This document shows, in pieces, positions 52,255-61,980 of a DNA stretch of 64,000 nt. The notes under the pieces are model-generated. The model made no database searches, was not told the origin of the DNA, and saw only the letters and a program-made list of their open reading frames with translations. Positions within the stretch are counted from its first letter, which is position 1, and each line of letters begins with the position of its first letter. The DNA comes from Pomphorhynchus laevis (lineage: Eukaryota > Acanthocephala > Palaeacanthocephala > Echinorhynchida > Pomphorhynchidae): NCBI GenBank assembly GCA_012934845.2, contig WNNJ02003451.1, forward strand, positions 1 through 64,000, given 5' to 3'. A program made the translations under genes and the position numbers.

Positions 52255-53740
52255 CAGCTGATATGTTAGCTCTTAACCCACCTTGCGATATTCTTCTTAA
52301 TCATGAAGATTAGCATATTCTTCTCACAATGTGTACCAGTCGTTGTAATTTTATTTTTGAATCTGTAATGTGGGATCAGATCGATGGATTCGCAATGGTC
52401 AACACTCTTGCTCCTGTATTGTCCGAGTTATACATTAGGAATTGGGAAAATTCTTTTGTAAATAGTATTGATGGAGTTGTCAGGTGATTTCGTTATGTTG
52501 ACTGTTTTTTTGGTTGCTCAGAATTGCGTTACACAGGATTTCCTTACCCATACGCTAAATTCTAAGGATTCTCGAATTCAAAGGTGTGTTTCTTCTGAAT
52601 ATAATGTGAGTATACCTTTTCTCGATGTCTTGGTTAAGCGGGTTAATTCTTCTATATTTCAAACGTGTGTTTATCAAAAATTCGGTACAGGGTCAGATAT
52701 TGTTTCTTGGACTTCAAACGTTCCAACTAATTGGCTGATTTCCGCTGCTACGTCACATTACCTACATTGCAGGCTTATCTGTTCTAACTATCATTTAATT
52801 TGTGAAAGAGAAAAGGCTATCACACATAATTTACTAAAATGTGGTTTTCCTCTTTGGGCTATTAAAAAAACTAAATTTAAATCTTTAGCGCATAAAAATA
52901 AATTTATTGGTCCTAAAAAAGAAATACATCATATAGGAATACCTTTTGTTAGACACAAGTGAAATTCAGTTTTTTCAAAGTTTATTAATAATAACATAAA
53001 AAATAGTTGTATTAACAAAGCGCACATTTTTAACAGAAAATTACCTAAACTTCACAACATTTTTAAGCGTAAACCAGATTTAAACAAAGATGCCATTGTT
53101 TATAAAATACCTTGTAAAGAATGTGATCAGGTATATGTTGGTCAAACCGGTCAATGTTTGGTTAACCATATTAAACAACATATAATGTACGTAAAGGGAC
53201 CAATTCTAGTGCTGTTGCTCAGCATTTTGTTAGTTTGAATCATTTCGTTGATTTTGAAAATGCATCTATTTTATCATTTAAAAGTAACTTGTTATCTCGC
53301 ATTATACAAGAAGCGTATGTTATTAAAAAAAGAACCTAATTTAATGCTTAATAATAAATCCGATCTCAACCTTAAATTAAATTATAATTATTCCAATATT
53401 ACATAATTTAAATGTTTTCAATTCGTTTGTTTTTTCTTATTGTATTATTATTTTGTTTTGGTTTAGATTAAATTATAATTTATTACTCTACTTTTACATT
53501 ATTTTTATTATTAAATTCGTATTTTTTGTCACTTATTTTATGATTTTAATTTTATTTTGTTTTATGATTCTGTGTTTTTCTTTCTTTTGTTGTTTTAAAA
53601 TGTGTGTGAAATTTTAGTGTATAATTGTTTTGTTTCTCAGTATTTTCTTTTTCTTTTAAGTAAAAATGCGGGGCACATCAATGCTTGAATTTTTGTATAA
53701 ATGTTGGATAAACGGAGGGGGGAATTGTGAAACATTTTTA
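52255..53740 (+). mobile_element. Canonical Penelope-like element (RT then C-terminal GIY-YIG), partial
   Basis: The order is that of canonical PLEs. RT motif 4-5 regions come first (AADMLALNPP, then QIDGFAMVNTLAPVLSELYIRNWE). An open stretch (52468-52962) follows with IPFLDVLVKR, YQKFGTGSDIV and HYLHCRLICSN, the PLE thumb region. A GIY-YIG endonuclease block comes next (53095-53170: VYKIPCKECDQVYVGQTG). The last part to 53740 is T-rich 3' UTR. The 5' part is missing. Several frames are used, so it is inactive. It differs from the adjacent Naiad in domain order and sequence. Confidence 0.85.
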
Positions 53741-53743
53741 TGA

Positions 53744-54122
53744 CCTCTGTCAGAAATACTGAAACTATGTATTATTGGTTACGACTTTACTATTATTTTT
53801 TCTTATTTTCAAACAAGTTTGATGAATTATTAATTCTTAAAAAAGGGAGAAGTTTGCATCCCAAGGTGTTTACACTTTAAAATGTAAACTGCTTCACGTG
53901 ATCACGTTTAAGAGACCAGGTAATGGCCAATAGCTAGGTCGCGTAGCGCGTGGAATGAAGGTGGTAGATCTTTATAGATCTTGTTCCAGCCTGCAACCGC
54001 CTTAAGCAGGGCAGCCCCCTGTCAGATGCTGCTGGATGGCCCGTTGTAAGTTTAGTCTGAGTCAACTAAACTAGGTGGCGACACCGAAAAAGCAACGTTA
54101 AAAATTATGACTTAAAAGTTAC
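53744..54122 (+). promoter_or_regulatory. Leader region of the long Naiad
   Basis: The block CTCTGTCAGAAATACTG...GGTTACGACTTTA (53744-53790) and the block GCCCGTTGTAAGTTTAG...TACATG (54039-54126) also precede the Naiad fragment at 40.1 kb. They therefore travel with the element and not with the canonical PLE before it. Between them (53791-54038) is a more GC-rich, hairpin-prone stretch missing from the short copy. It probably holds the 5' UTR and possibly the internal promoter. No core promoter motif is certain. Confidence 0.5.
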
Positions 54123-55433
54123 ATGTACTCAACCATATTGGAAAAATACGTAAGTACTAATGATTTCAATTTTAGATATTTTAAATGTAACAGAAAAAAT
54201 TGTATAGTTTGTGATGTTATAAATAATAATTGTATCGTAAGTAATACGACAAACAAATGTTTTTCATTAAATATTAATAATAATTGTAACTGCAATACCG
54301 CAGGTGTAGTGTATCTTATACAATGTACATGTGGATTGCAATATATAGGAAAAACATATCAAATGTTAAAAACTAGGTTTAGGCAACACATATATAATAT
54401 ACAGCATAATAGTCAAACTATATTTCATAAACATATGAGATTAATAGGACATGATATTAAAAACTGTAAATTATTTATTTTAGAACATATTATCGAAGAA
54501 AACATTTCAATATTAAATCAAAAACTATTAGAAAAAGAAGATTTTTGGATTAAAACGCTTAATTCCATGTACCCATTAGGATTGAATGACGTGGTACAAG
54601 GAATTGGCAGAAGTAGTATAATACATAATAAACAACTATATTATAATAATCCGGTTAAACGCAAACCAAGAAGTCATGGTGATAAAAGGAATAGGAAAAA
54701 TAGAGTTAAAAATATTAAAAAAGATATGTATATAAATGAACAATTAGAAATGTTAAAACAACTTTTAAGTGATAATAAGCTAAAAGATCTTTATGTAAAT
54801 ATAAGAAGTTTTTCTAAAGATATCATATGTTCAATAAATCAAAAATTAATTAACGACTATGATAGGCTAAGTTGTATAATAGACAGTTATTGTAATACAA
54901 AATACTATAATCATACAATAAATGTAAATAATAACAATAGAAAATATACATTAACCATAAACTTCATTAATAAATGTATAGATAACATAAATATAGCCGG
55001 ACTTTTAAATAATTCTAAAAGTAAAGAAATAATAGGGTCAGATTTAAGTAAATATATTCCTAAAATAAGGTATAAACTCCTACCACCATTAGGACGAAAA
55101 ATTTGTAATTATAATAAAGAATTAAAATCAATATGTAACGATAATATTAGAAACATAATGGAAACAGAATGCAATTGTAAAAGTCTTAGTTTTGATAAAA
55201 TAAATGAACATATATGTACCCATAATCTAGAATTAATTGAAAATTGTGAATTAAGAAAGCTGCTATCAAAAGGGTATAAATATAGATTAAATAATAACAA
55301 CGACAAAAATAAAATTTACAATTCGTTATATAATAACTTAAATGATTACTTTAGTAAGCTGATTAATAGTGAAAGCTCGAATATATCTAAGATAAAAATT
55401 TGGAAAGATTATATATTTGATAAAATTAAATGA
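54123..55433 (+). CDS. Naiad protein, N-terminal part: GIY-YIG endonuclease and CxC linker
   Basis: This 436-codon frame from ATG 54123 encodes the endonuclease that nicks DNA for retrotransposition. A cysteine-rich start (CNRKNCIVC at 22-30) is followed by VYLIQC (63-68), YIGKT (74-78), RFRQH (85-89) and two histidines near 102-104. The block EKEDFWIKTLNSMYPLGLND (137-156) contains the expected catalytic Glu. The linker is Asn/Lys-rich and has Cys-Asn-Cys at 350-352, the C-x-C motif known from Naiad and Chlamys PLEs. All cysteines use TGT or TGC; I see no in-frame TGA that would suggest selenocysteine. The stop overlaps the next ATG (ATGA at 55430). Confidence 0.88.
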   Translation: MYSTILEKYVSTNDFNFRYFKCNRKNCIVCDVINNNCIVSNTTNKCFSLNINNNCNCNTAGVVYLIQCTCGLQYIGKTYQMLKTRFRQHIYNIQHNSQTIFHKHMRLIGHDIKNCKLFILEHIIEENISILNQKLLEKEDFWIKTLNSMYPLGLNDVVQGIGRSSIIHNKQLYYNNPVKRKPRSHGDKRNRKNRVKNIKKDMYINEQLEMLKQLLSDNKLKDLYVNIRSFSKDIICSINQKLINDYDRLSCIIDSYCNTKYYNHTINVNNNNRKYTLTINFINKCIDNINIAGLLNNSKSKEIIGSDLSKYIPKIRYKLLPPLGRKICNYNKELKSICNDNIRNIMETECNCKSLSFDKINEHICTHNLELIENCELRKLLSKGYKYRLNNNNDKNKIYNSLYNNLNDYFSKLINSESSNISKIKIWKDYIFDKIK

Positions 55434-56687
55434 AAAGAAAAGATAAAATTAATAAAGATATGTATAAAGAACTTACTAAATTAAAGGATAACTATATAAT
55501 AACAACTATTGATAAAGCTAGTAATAACTTTGTCTTCATATGCAAAAAGCTTTATTATGATATACTAATGAAAGAGTTTAATTCTAATGATTTAAATGTA
55601 AATCCAACATATGAACGTAGTGAGTTGAGTTTAGAAACAATTATTACAAGTTACTGTTCTATAATGGATAAAAAGGGTATAAAGGTTGAATCAGATAATA
55701 AAACTATACCTATATTATATTGGAATCCAAAATTACATAAAAATCCAATAAAACCTAGGTTCATATGTAGTGCGTTTAAATGTACATTAAAACCACTTTC
55801 TGTCTATATGAATAAAATACTTAAAGTAATTAAAGCACACTTTTAAAAAATATTGCAAGGTAATCGAAATTAATACTGGTATAAAACACTATTTCAGTAT
55901 TAATTCTACAAAAGAATTTTTAGAACAGACAAAAGGAATAAATTTTCAAAATATAAATACATACGATTTTAGTACTCTTTATACAAATCTAGGTTTAGTA
56001 GATATTAAAGAAGCGTTAGTAAAATTAATTAATCTTATATTCGGAAAAAGATATACATATATATGTTATAATAATTATAACGCCTATCTAACAAAAATTA
56101 AACCATCAAGTAAATATAAATATATAGATAAAATTGAATTAATTGAATTATTAAATATTTTGATAAATCAAAATTATTTAAAACTAGGGACATCTATATT
56201 TAGACAAGTAAAAGGTGTTCCAATGGGTGGTAATAGTAGCCCAATTATAGCTGACTTGTTTTTAAGCTTCATAGAATATGAATTTGTTCATAACTGTGTA
56301 AAAACTAAATCTAAAATAAATAAATATATGAAATATATGTTTCGATACATTGATGATATATGTGTATTTAATTCAAATAATTTTTATTCAATTAGTGAGC
56401 ACATTTATCCTGAAAGCCTTATTCTTAACAAAACCAATATTAATGATAAAGAATGTGTATATCTAGATATGAACATTAAATTAACATTAACTAAAACTAC
56501 TATTAATTTATATCGTAAAGATGACATATTTAAATTTACAAGAAACATATTTTTGCATGAGCATTCATGCATACCATATAATATAAAATATAATACATTA
56601 AATAATGAAATTTTAAGAATTGCAACAATATGTAATGATATTGGCTTTCTTCAAAATCATTTAAATAATTTAATAGATACATTTTAA
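55430..56687 (+). CDS. Naiad reverse transcriptase, split over two frames
   Basis: From ATG 55430 the frame gives TTIDKASNNFVFIC and YWNPKLHKNPIKPRFIC (RT motifs 1-2) and ends at 55846. The adjacent frame continues from about 55847 with TYDFSTLYTNLG (motif 3, catalytic Asp), an insertion between motifs (KRYTYICYNNYN...KYKYIDKIE), FRQVKGVPMGGNSSP, then MFRYIDDICVFN with both catalytic Asp, then YLDMNI, LHEHSCIPYNIK and the end at 56687. The insertion fits the fingers-insertion domain known from Naiad-type and telomerase RTs. The frame change lies by a run of A residues. Catalytic residues are intact. Confidence 0.85.
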
Positions 56688-57190
56688 ACTAGGTTACTAT
56701 AAAAATAACATCAAGCAGGAAATAGTAAAATATATAAATCAACACTATAATATAAAGAATAAATTTAAACTCTTAAGTGGCAAATTTTTATGGATGAATA
56801 ATAGATAATATATTTTGTATTAGAATAAGATACTAGATAGTTTTATCGGAGGAAACACATCATTAGCATGTATTTGGCCCGCTGCTATGTTGGGTAGAGG
56901 AGTTAGGGGCCGAAACCTAATAGCATAGCAGTTCCTCCTGATGACCTCTAATCCTTATTCTGATATAACGTCTGTTATTTATTAGTCAATTCATAAAAAT
57001 GACGTTTATTTTAAATTTTATTTTTTATTTTTTATTTTTTTAACTTGATTTAAATTATAGAAAATCTAAAAACAATTATTAATTTTATTATTTATTATTA
57101 AATTTTGATGTAGCATTATTATGTTTTGTTTAGTTTATTACGTAGACTATTAAATACGTAGACTCAGTTAGCTGATTTGATTTTTTTGTA

Positions 57191-57236
57191 ATCCTGATGA
57201 TGATAGCAGGAGGTATCGAAATATCGAATTTTTATC
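57191..57236 (+). other. Hairpin motif with hammerhead-like core, after the Naiad end
   Basis: The sequence reads CCTGATGAT, stem GATA, loop GCAGGAGG, stem TATC, then GAAATATCG. The boxes CTGATGA and GAAA flank a stem as in hammerhead ribozymes, but one extra base precedes the stem. Comparable motifs are at 20.33 and 27.8 kb. It lies just outside the common Naiad end, so it may belong to an older PLE. Confidence 0.4.
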
Positions 57237-57337
57237 AACTAAAGGATATTTTCTTCTTTGTTCCTGTAATAATATATATTTGAAATGGGAGAAGATTATG
57301 GGTTTAGTATTTTTTTATCAATACAATTCAATTTATT

Positions 57338-58960
57338 TTGTACGGAATTAATTTAATTCTAATAATTCATAAAACTACGTCAAATTTAATTGTATCATCC
57401 AGCGAAGGAGTTCAGCAGGGCAAACCACTGGACCCACTCTTGTTCTGTTTCGCAGTCAATGATTTGACGTACACAATGATGCCGTCTTTGAATCTGTGGT
57501 ATCTCGACGATTGTGTGCTCGCGGGATCAGTTGATACGTTGATATCTCCATCATCCAGGAACTGGGACCTGATATGAGAATTGTGCTTTACTTCATAAAG
57601 TACGAAATTACCGAAGCCGATTAGTATTTGAATAGATCTATTATAGACGCTCTGCCAGTGTGTAGAAGAGTAGATCATGTAGACGCCCATTTGTTAGGTT
57701 CCCGATTGGCAACTCCGAGTTCAATATTGACGCTAAGCTTGACCATTCAATAGACAAACTCTACCGATCCGAGATTCGGTTGAATAAATTATACAGACAT
57801 GAAGCGCTATTCTTAATCCGTTATTGTTTAACCCTTCAAAAAGTCGCTTTTCTGCAAAGGACAACACCATGTTTCCGACGTGATCGATTAGTGTGTTTTG
57901 ACGAAAAGGTGCGGTCTATTTTGTACAAGATCTTAAATGTCAAGCTGCGAGATGAAGCGTATAGAAGGCTACTCTACCAGTTTCGCTCGTAAGCTGAAAA
58001 TTCGCTAAGCCCGAGAGATATCGATCCCTACTTACTGTTCTTCAGTTAAAGGAGGTAACGATTTGATTTAGAGACTACGTCTTCGAAGTAGTCTTTCTGA
58101 TTCAACTTTGCTAAACGACGGCTTCTACGATGATACATTCCGCTGGATCTCTGAGTACAGAACCACCACTCCATTGGATCCGTATATCCAAAAACAATGG
58201 ACCGTGGAATTTTACAGAGCGATCTACGACTGGTTACTACGGGACGTCTAGACACCGTAAAGCGTAATGGGTAAATCCACATAATTTTGGATTTATCAGG
58301 ATTCAGATAAAGGCGAAGGGAAGAAAGATGATTGGAAATTGAGACAAGACAGTCCGAAGCGGAAACACTAAGATCGTGAATACGATAAGCAGGTGCATGA
58401 GTTAGATGAGAATGTCATCAGCATATTGCATAACATGTAAGTTATTGGCGTCACATAACAGCCAGACATACGTCACACAAGGGTAAACAATATAATTCGG
58501 ATGGCCCTCGCAGCAACAGGCGTACCTTCGATGTTGGAACCTATTGGCATCTCAAAAATTGATGGAAAGCGCCCGGATGGAGCGACTCTCATCCCGTGGC
58601 AATCCTGCCGTATTCTAATATGTGATTTTACCTGTCCCAATATATGGCACCGACTACCAATCTCAAGCTATCACAGAAGGGAGTGACATCGCCAGTGACG
58701 CACAGGCAAGAGAAATATCAAAATAAAGAGATATCGATAATCGCGATTACGAATTCGTACCAGTGACGATCGAAGCGATTGATGCTGTGGGCTCGAGTGC
58801 AGCGTCGTTCCTCGGAAGGCTGAGAAATAGGCTGGTTCGGACTACTTGCTACAAGCGGTCATCGTTCTGGCTAATGCAGCGAAAAAGCGTGGCGATTGAG
58901 CGGGGCAACGCCGCCTGTTTTTTGGAGACCGCCGACTATTTTAAATGTCTGTTGTTTTTT
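57338..58960 (+). mobile_element. LINE I remnant (RT and C-terminal nuclease-like domain)
   Basis: The RT block reads SSEGVQQGKPLDPLLFC, then LWYLDDCVLAGS (catalytic Asp pair). Broken post-RT blocks follow: EALFLIRYCLTLQKVAFLQ, FDEKVRSILYKILNV and LRDEAYRR (57780-57992). After a LINE D patch (58273-58443) the C-terminal part continues with KRPDGATLIPWQSCRIL, CDFTCPN (58560-58650) and FVPVTIEAIDAVG, SVAIERGNAACFLET (58755-58930). This C-terminal region recurs in many invertebrate RT proteins. The PDG, D and E/K pattern suggests, but does not prove, a PD-(D/E)XK nuclease fold. Several frames are broken. Confidence 0.7.
58273..58443 (-). repeat. 171-bp internal LINE D fragment, identical to 60554-60724
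   Basis: The sequence from ATCCACATAATTTTGG to AACATGTAAGTTA matches LINE D without any difference that I can find. It lacks both LINE ends and sits inside LINE I. It covers the segment of LINE D before its catalytic motif. Confidence 0.92.
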
Positions 58961-59810
58961 ATTGTACGGTCAAATAATAGCTATTATAATATGTTAATCC
59001 GAAAAAATATTAATCAGAATTAGTCAATTCGATTCTAAGTTAACATTAGAATATAATTAAATCAGCTAACTGAGTCTACGTATTTAAAATAATTATAGAC
59101 TAAACAAAACATAATAATTCTAAATCAAAATTTAATAATTTAATAATAAAATTAATAATTGTTATAAGATTTTCTATAGTTAAAATCAAGTTAAAAAATA
59201 AAAATAAAAATAAAAAATAAAAAATAAAATTTAAAATAAACGTCATTTTTATGAATTGACTAATAAATAACAGACGTTGTATCAGAATAAGAATTAGAGG
59301 TCATCAGGATAAACTGCTATGCTATTAGGTTTCGGCCCCTAACTCCTCTACCCAACATAGCAGCGGGGCCAAATACATGCTAATGATGTATTTCCTCTGA
59401 AATAACTATCTAGTATCTTATTCTAATGCAAAGTATATTATTTATTATCCATCCATAAAAATTTGCCACTTTAGAGTTTAAATTTATTCTTTATATTATT
59501 GTGTTGATTTATATATTTTACTATTTTCTGCTTGATGTTATTTTTATAGTAACCTAGTTTAAAATATGTATCTATTAAATTATTTGAATGATTTTAAAGA
59601 AAGCCAATATCATTACAAATTGTTGCAATTCTTAAAATTTCATTATTTAATGTATTATATTTTATATTATATGGTATGCATGAATGCTCATGCAAAAATA
59701 TGTTTCTTGTAAATTTAAATATGCCATCTTTACGACATAAATTAATAGTAGTTTTAGTTAATGTTAATTTAATGTTCATATCTAGATATAATAATACAAA
59801 TATATTTAAT

Positions 59811-59848
59811 GTGGCAAATGCGTACAAGCTGTACGCTTACAAGTCCAC
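59811..59848 (-). promoter_or_regulatory. Two-tier 3' stem-loop of LINE D
   Basis: The outer stem is GTGG against CCAC and the inner stem GCGTAC against GTACGC with loop AAGCT. The spacer CAAAT and the strand TTACAAGT are shared with LINE C. It is likely the site the RT recognises to start copying; this is inferred from other L2-like LINEs, whose 3' hairpins are required. Confidence 0.6.
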
Positions 59849-59865
59849 AAACCAAAATAAGAAAG

Positions 59866-61980
59866 TCAAGAAGATAAATTGTTAAAATGGGATCGGATTC
59901 GTCGTTTGAAGCACAGCAGGGAAGTTGATTGGCGTATATGAATGGGCAGATGATTCCGCGATAGAGGAGCAGCCACGAGGAAGGAGCGGAGTCCAAAGGA
60001 GGTAGAGTAGTTTGGGACATGTAAAAGAAGGGAATTACAGGAACGCAAGGAACAGTAAACAGGATGAGAATTATCAAGAAAAGGAAGGTTGAGAAATGAA
60101 CGGTTATGAAAAGTTACAAGGCGGAAAGCAACGATAAGAAGACGAATTTGAACACGACAATAAATTGTAGGCAAATCGAGAGAAGCAAGATGGTAGGATG
60201 TATGATCAAAACGACGAAGACGGAGGAGAATTCGGACAGCTGCGTTGACGATGCGTTGTAGGAGAAGAAGAGTGGATTTAGGTGAGTTGGAAAATAGACT
60301 AAGACAATAATCGAGTCTAGAAAAAAGGAGAGATGATATGAGAGTCATACAAGAAGGGAAATCGATCAATCTACGAACTTGACGGAGGTTGCGGAGTATT
60401 AAGGTAGATGAGCGTACTTTATCTCTAACGAAAGGTTTAAGTGAAAGTCGGTTGTCAAAATGGAAGCCTAGGAAAACGAGATTATCAACGATAGGAAGAA
60501 TTGTAGAATTTAATGATACGGAGGGAGGTTCGAAGCCGAGGCGTCGAGGTAGGATCCACATAATTTTGGATTTATCAGGATTCAGATAAAGGCGAAGGGA
60601 AGAAAGATGATTGGAAATTGAGACAAGACAGTCCGAAGCGGAAACACTAAGATCGTGAATACGATAAGCAGGTGCATGAGTTAGATGAGAATGTCATCAG
60701 CATATTGCATAACATGTAAGTTAAATTTATGAGAAATCGAAGACAAATCGCCAAGAAGAAGAGAGAAAAGTATAGGGCCTAATACGGAGCCTTGTGGAAC
60801 ACCGGACGGAATGGACGAAGGATGGGAGAGAGAAGAGTTAGAATATACGCGAAATGTACGGTTTGATAGATATGAAGCAAACAATGATACAGTGGGTAAA
60901 GAGAAGCCATAATCATGACGAAGGCGATGGAGAAGAATCGAGTGATCGACGATGTCAAAAGCAGACGATAGATCAAGAGAAACTATGACACTACATAATT
61001 TATGATCGCGCGATATGAGTAAGTCGTTATAAACTTTAAGGCATGCAATTTCGGTAGAGTAATTAGAGCGAAAAGCGGCTTGGAAGGGAGGAAATAAGTT
61101 AGATGAATAGAGATATGTATTAACTTGCTTAAGAACGAGACGCTCAAAGAGTTTAGAGAGGGTTGGGAGAAGTGAAATAGGACGGTACGAAGATGGTAGT
61201 GAGGAGTCGAGAGATTGCTTTTTGATGAGAGGACGAACAGTGGCGCATTTCCAGATGGAAGGAAATGTACGGCTATGATGGACGAGTTGAACAATGTGGT
61301 TAGGAAGGGTGAGATAGCGGAGCAGATATTTTTAAGCAAGTAAGTGGGAATTGGGTCAGAAGGAGAGGTTTTATTAGGTAATGACAGCTGAACCGAAGAA
61401 ACTTCATTGAACGAAACGGGAAGAAGGTGGAATAGTTCTCGGAGGGAAGTATTTAAAGATAAGAGTGGGTACAAGGGGGCTATGGGTAGTAGGAAAAGTA
61501 AATTAGATAGCTTAGTTTGTAGATAAGAAGAAAATTCATCAGGATTTATATTACAAGGGGTAGATGATCGTGAAAGAATTGAGTTTAAGATTTTCCAATG
61601 AGATTTAGTGTTGGAAGATGACTCGAGTTGATTTCGCCAAAAGAGAGTACGTTTAGTACGTATAAGAATGAGATGTGAACGGCGTTGAGAAAAGTAGGAA
61701 TCACGAAGATTTGGTGGGAGTGAGTTGGGAGAACGTTTAAGAAGGCGTTTATACATACGAAAAGAGTGACGGAGTCGACGCTTAGAAAGACTACAGTCAG
61801 AATCGAACCAGGGAGCATGGCGCAAGCGCTGGGAACGTCGAAGTCGAATAGGCAAAAGGTTATTGAGGATCGACGTAAGTTCAGAATCAAACAGAATGCA
61901 GAGATCATCGGGAGAAAGATAGTTAAGAGGAAGTGAAAAGAGTGAAGAATTGAGTAAGGCTGTGAAGAGAACAGGGATAT
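59866..61980 (-). pseudogene. LINE D ORF2: linker, reverse transcriptase, C-terminal domain
   Basis: Starting in the linker (HAPWFDSDCSLSKRRL), the frame continues through RTLFWRNQLES and SLPNKTSPSDPIPTYLL (to about 61250). A frameshift follows before the SYRPISLLP-like block. The RT core is at 60681-60980 with LRYLSNRTFRVYSN-like sequence, GVPQGSVLGPILFSLLLGD and MQYADDILI. The C-terminal part is open at 59866-60561 (LRRFDHTSYHLASL, LRSFLVAAPLSRNHL, FKRRIRSHFNNLSS). Its own 5' half is absent. The endonuclease is missing because of truncation. It is distinct from LINE C at many positions. Confidence 0.85.

Larger units (their letters stand above)
54039..57190 (+). mobile_element. Naiad-type Penelope-like element, long copy
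   Basis: This element has the permuted PLE layout. An N-terminal GIY-YIG endonuclease is followed by a linker with a C-x-C motif and then an RT with an insertion between its finger motifs. The 3' UTR runs from 56690 to the common end CTCAGTTAGCTGATTT at about 57180. It is AT-rich, unlike LINE C. The coding region is split over three overlapping or adjacent frames. Other copies are at 32.6, 40.1, 59.06-62.95 and 62.95-64.0 kb. Confidence 0.92.

Noticed and set aside
53880-54038. tRNA-like or SINE gene in the GC-richer leader before the Naiad
   Set aside because: I could not build a cloverleaf or find convincing A and B boxes. It is better explained as Naiad leader sequence.
54123-55433. Selenocysteine coding, known from some Naiads
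   Set aside because: The cysteine positions use TGT or TGC. The only TGA is the terminal stop overlapping the next ATG.
56860-56970. Hammerhead ribozyme in the Naiad 3' UTR (boxes GAAA and CTGATGA within 35 bases)
   Set aside because: The possible stem is separated from GAAA by two bases and no good cleavage-side stem forms. Naiads are reported to lack canonical hammerheads.
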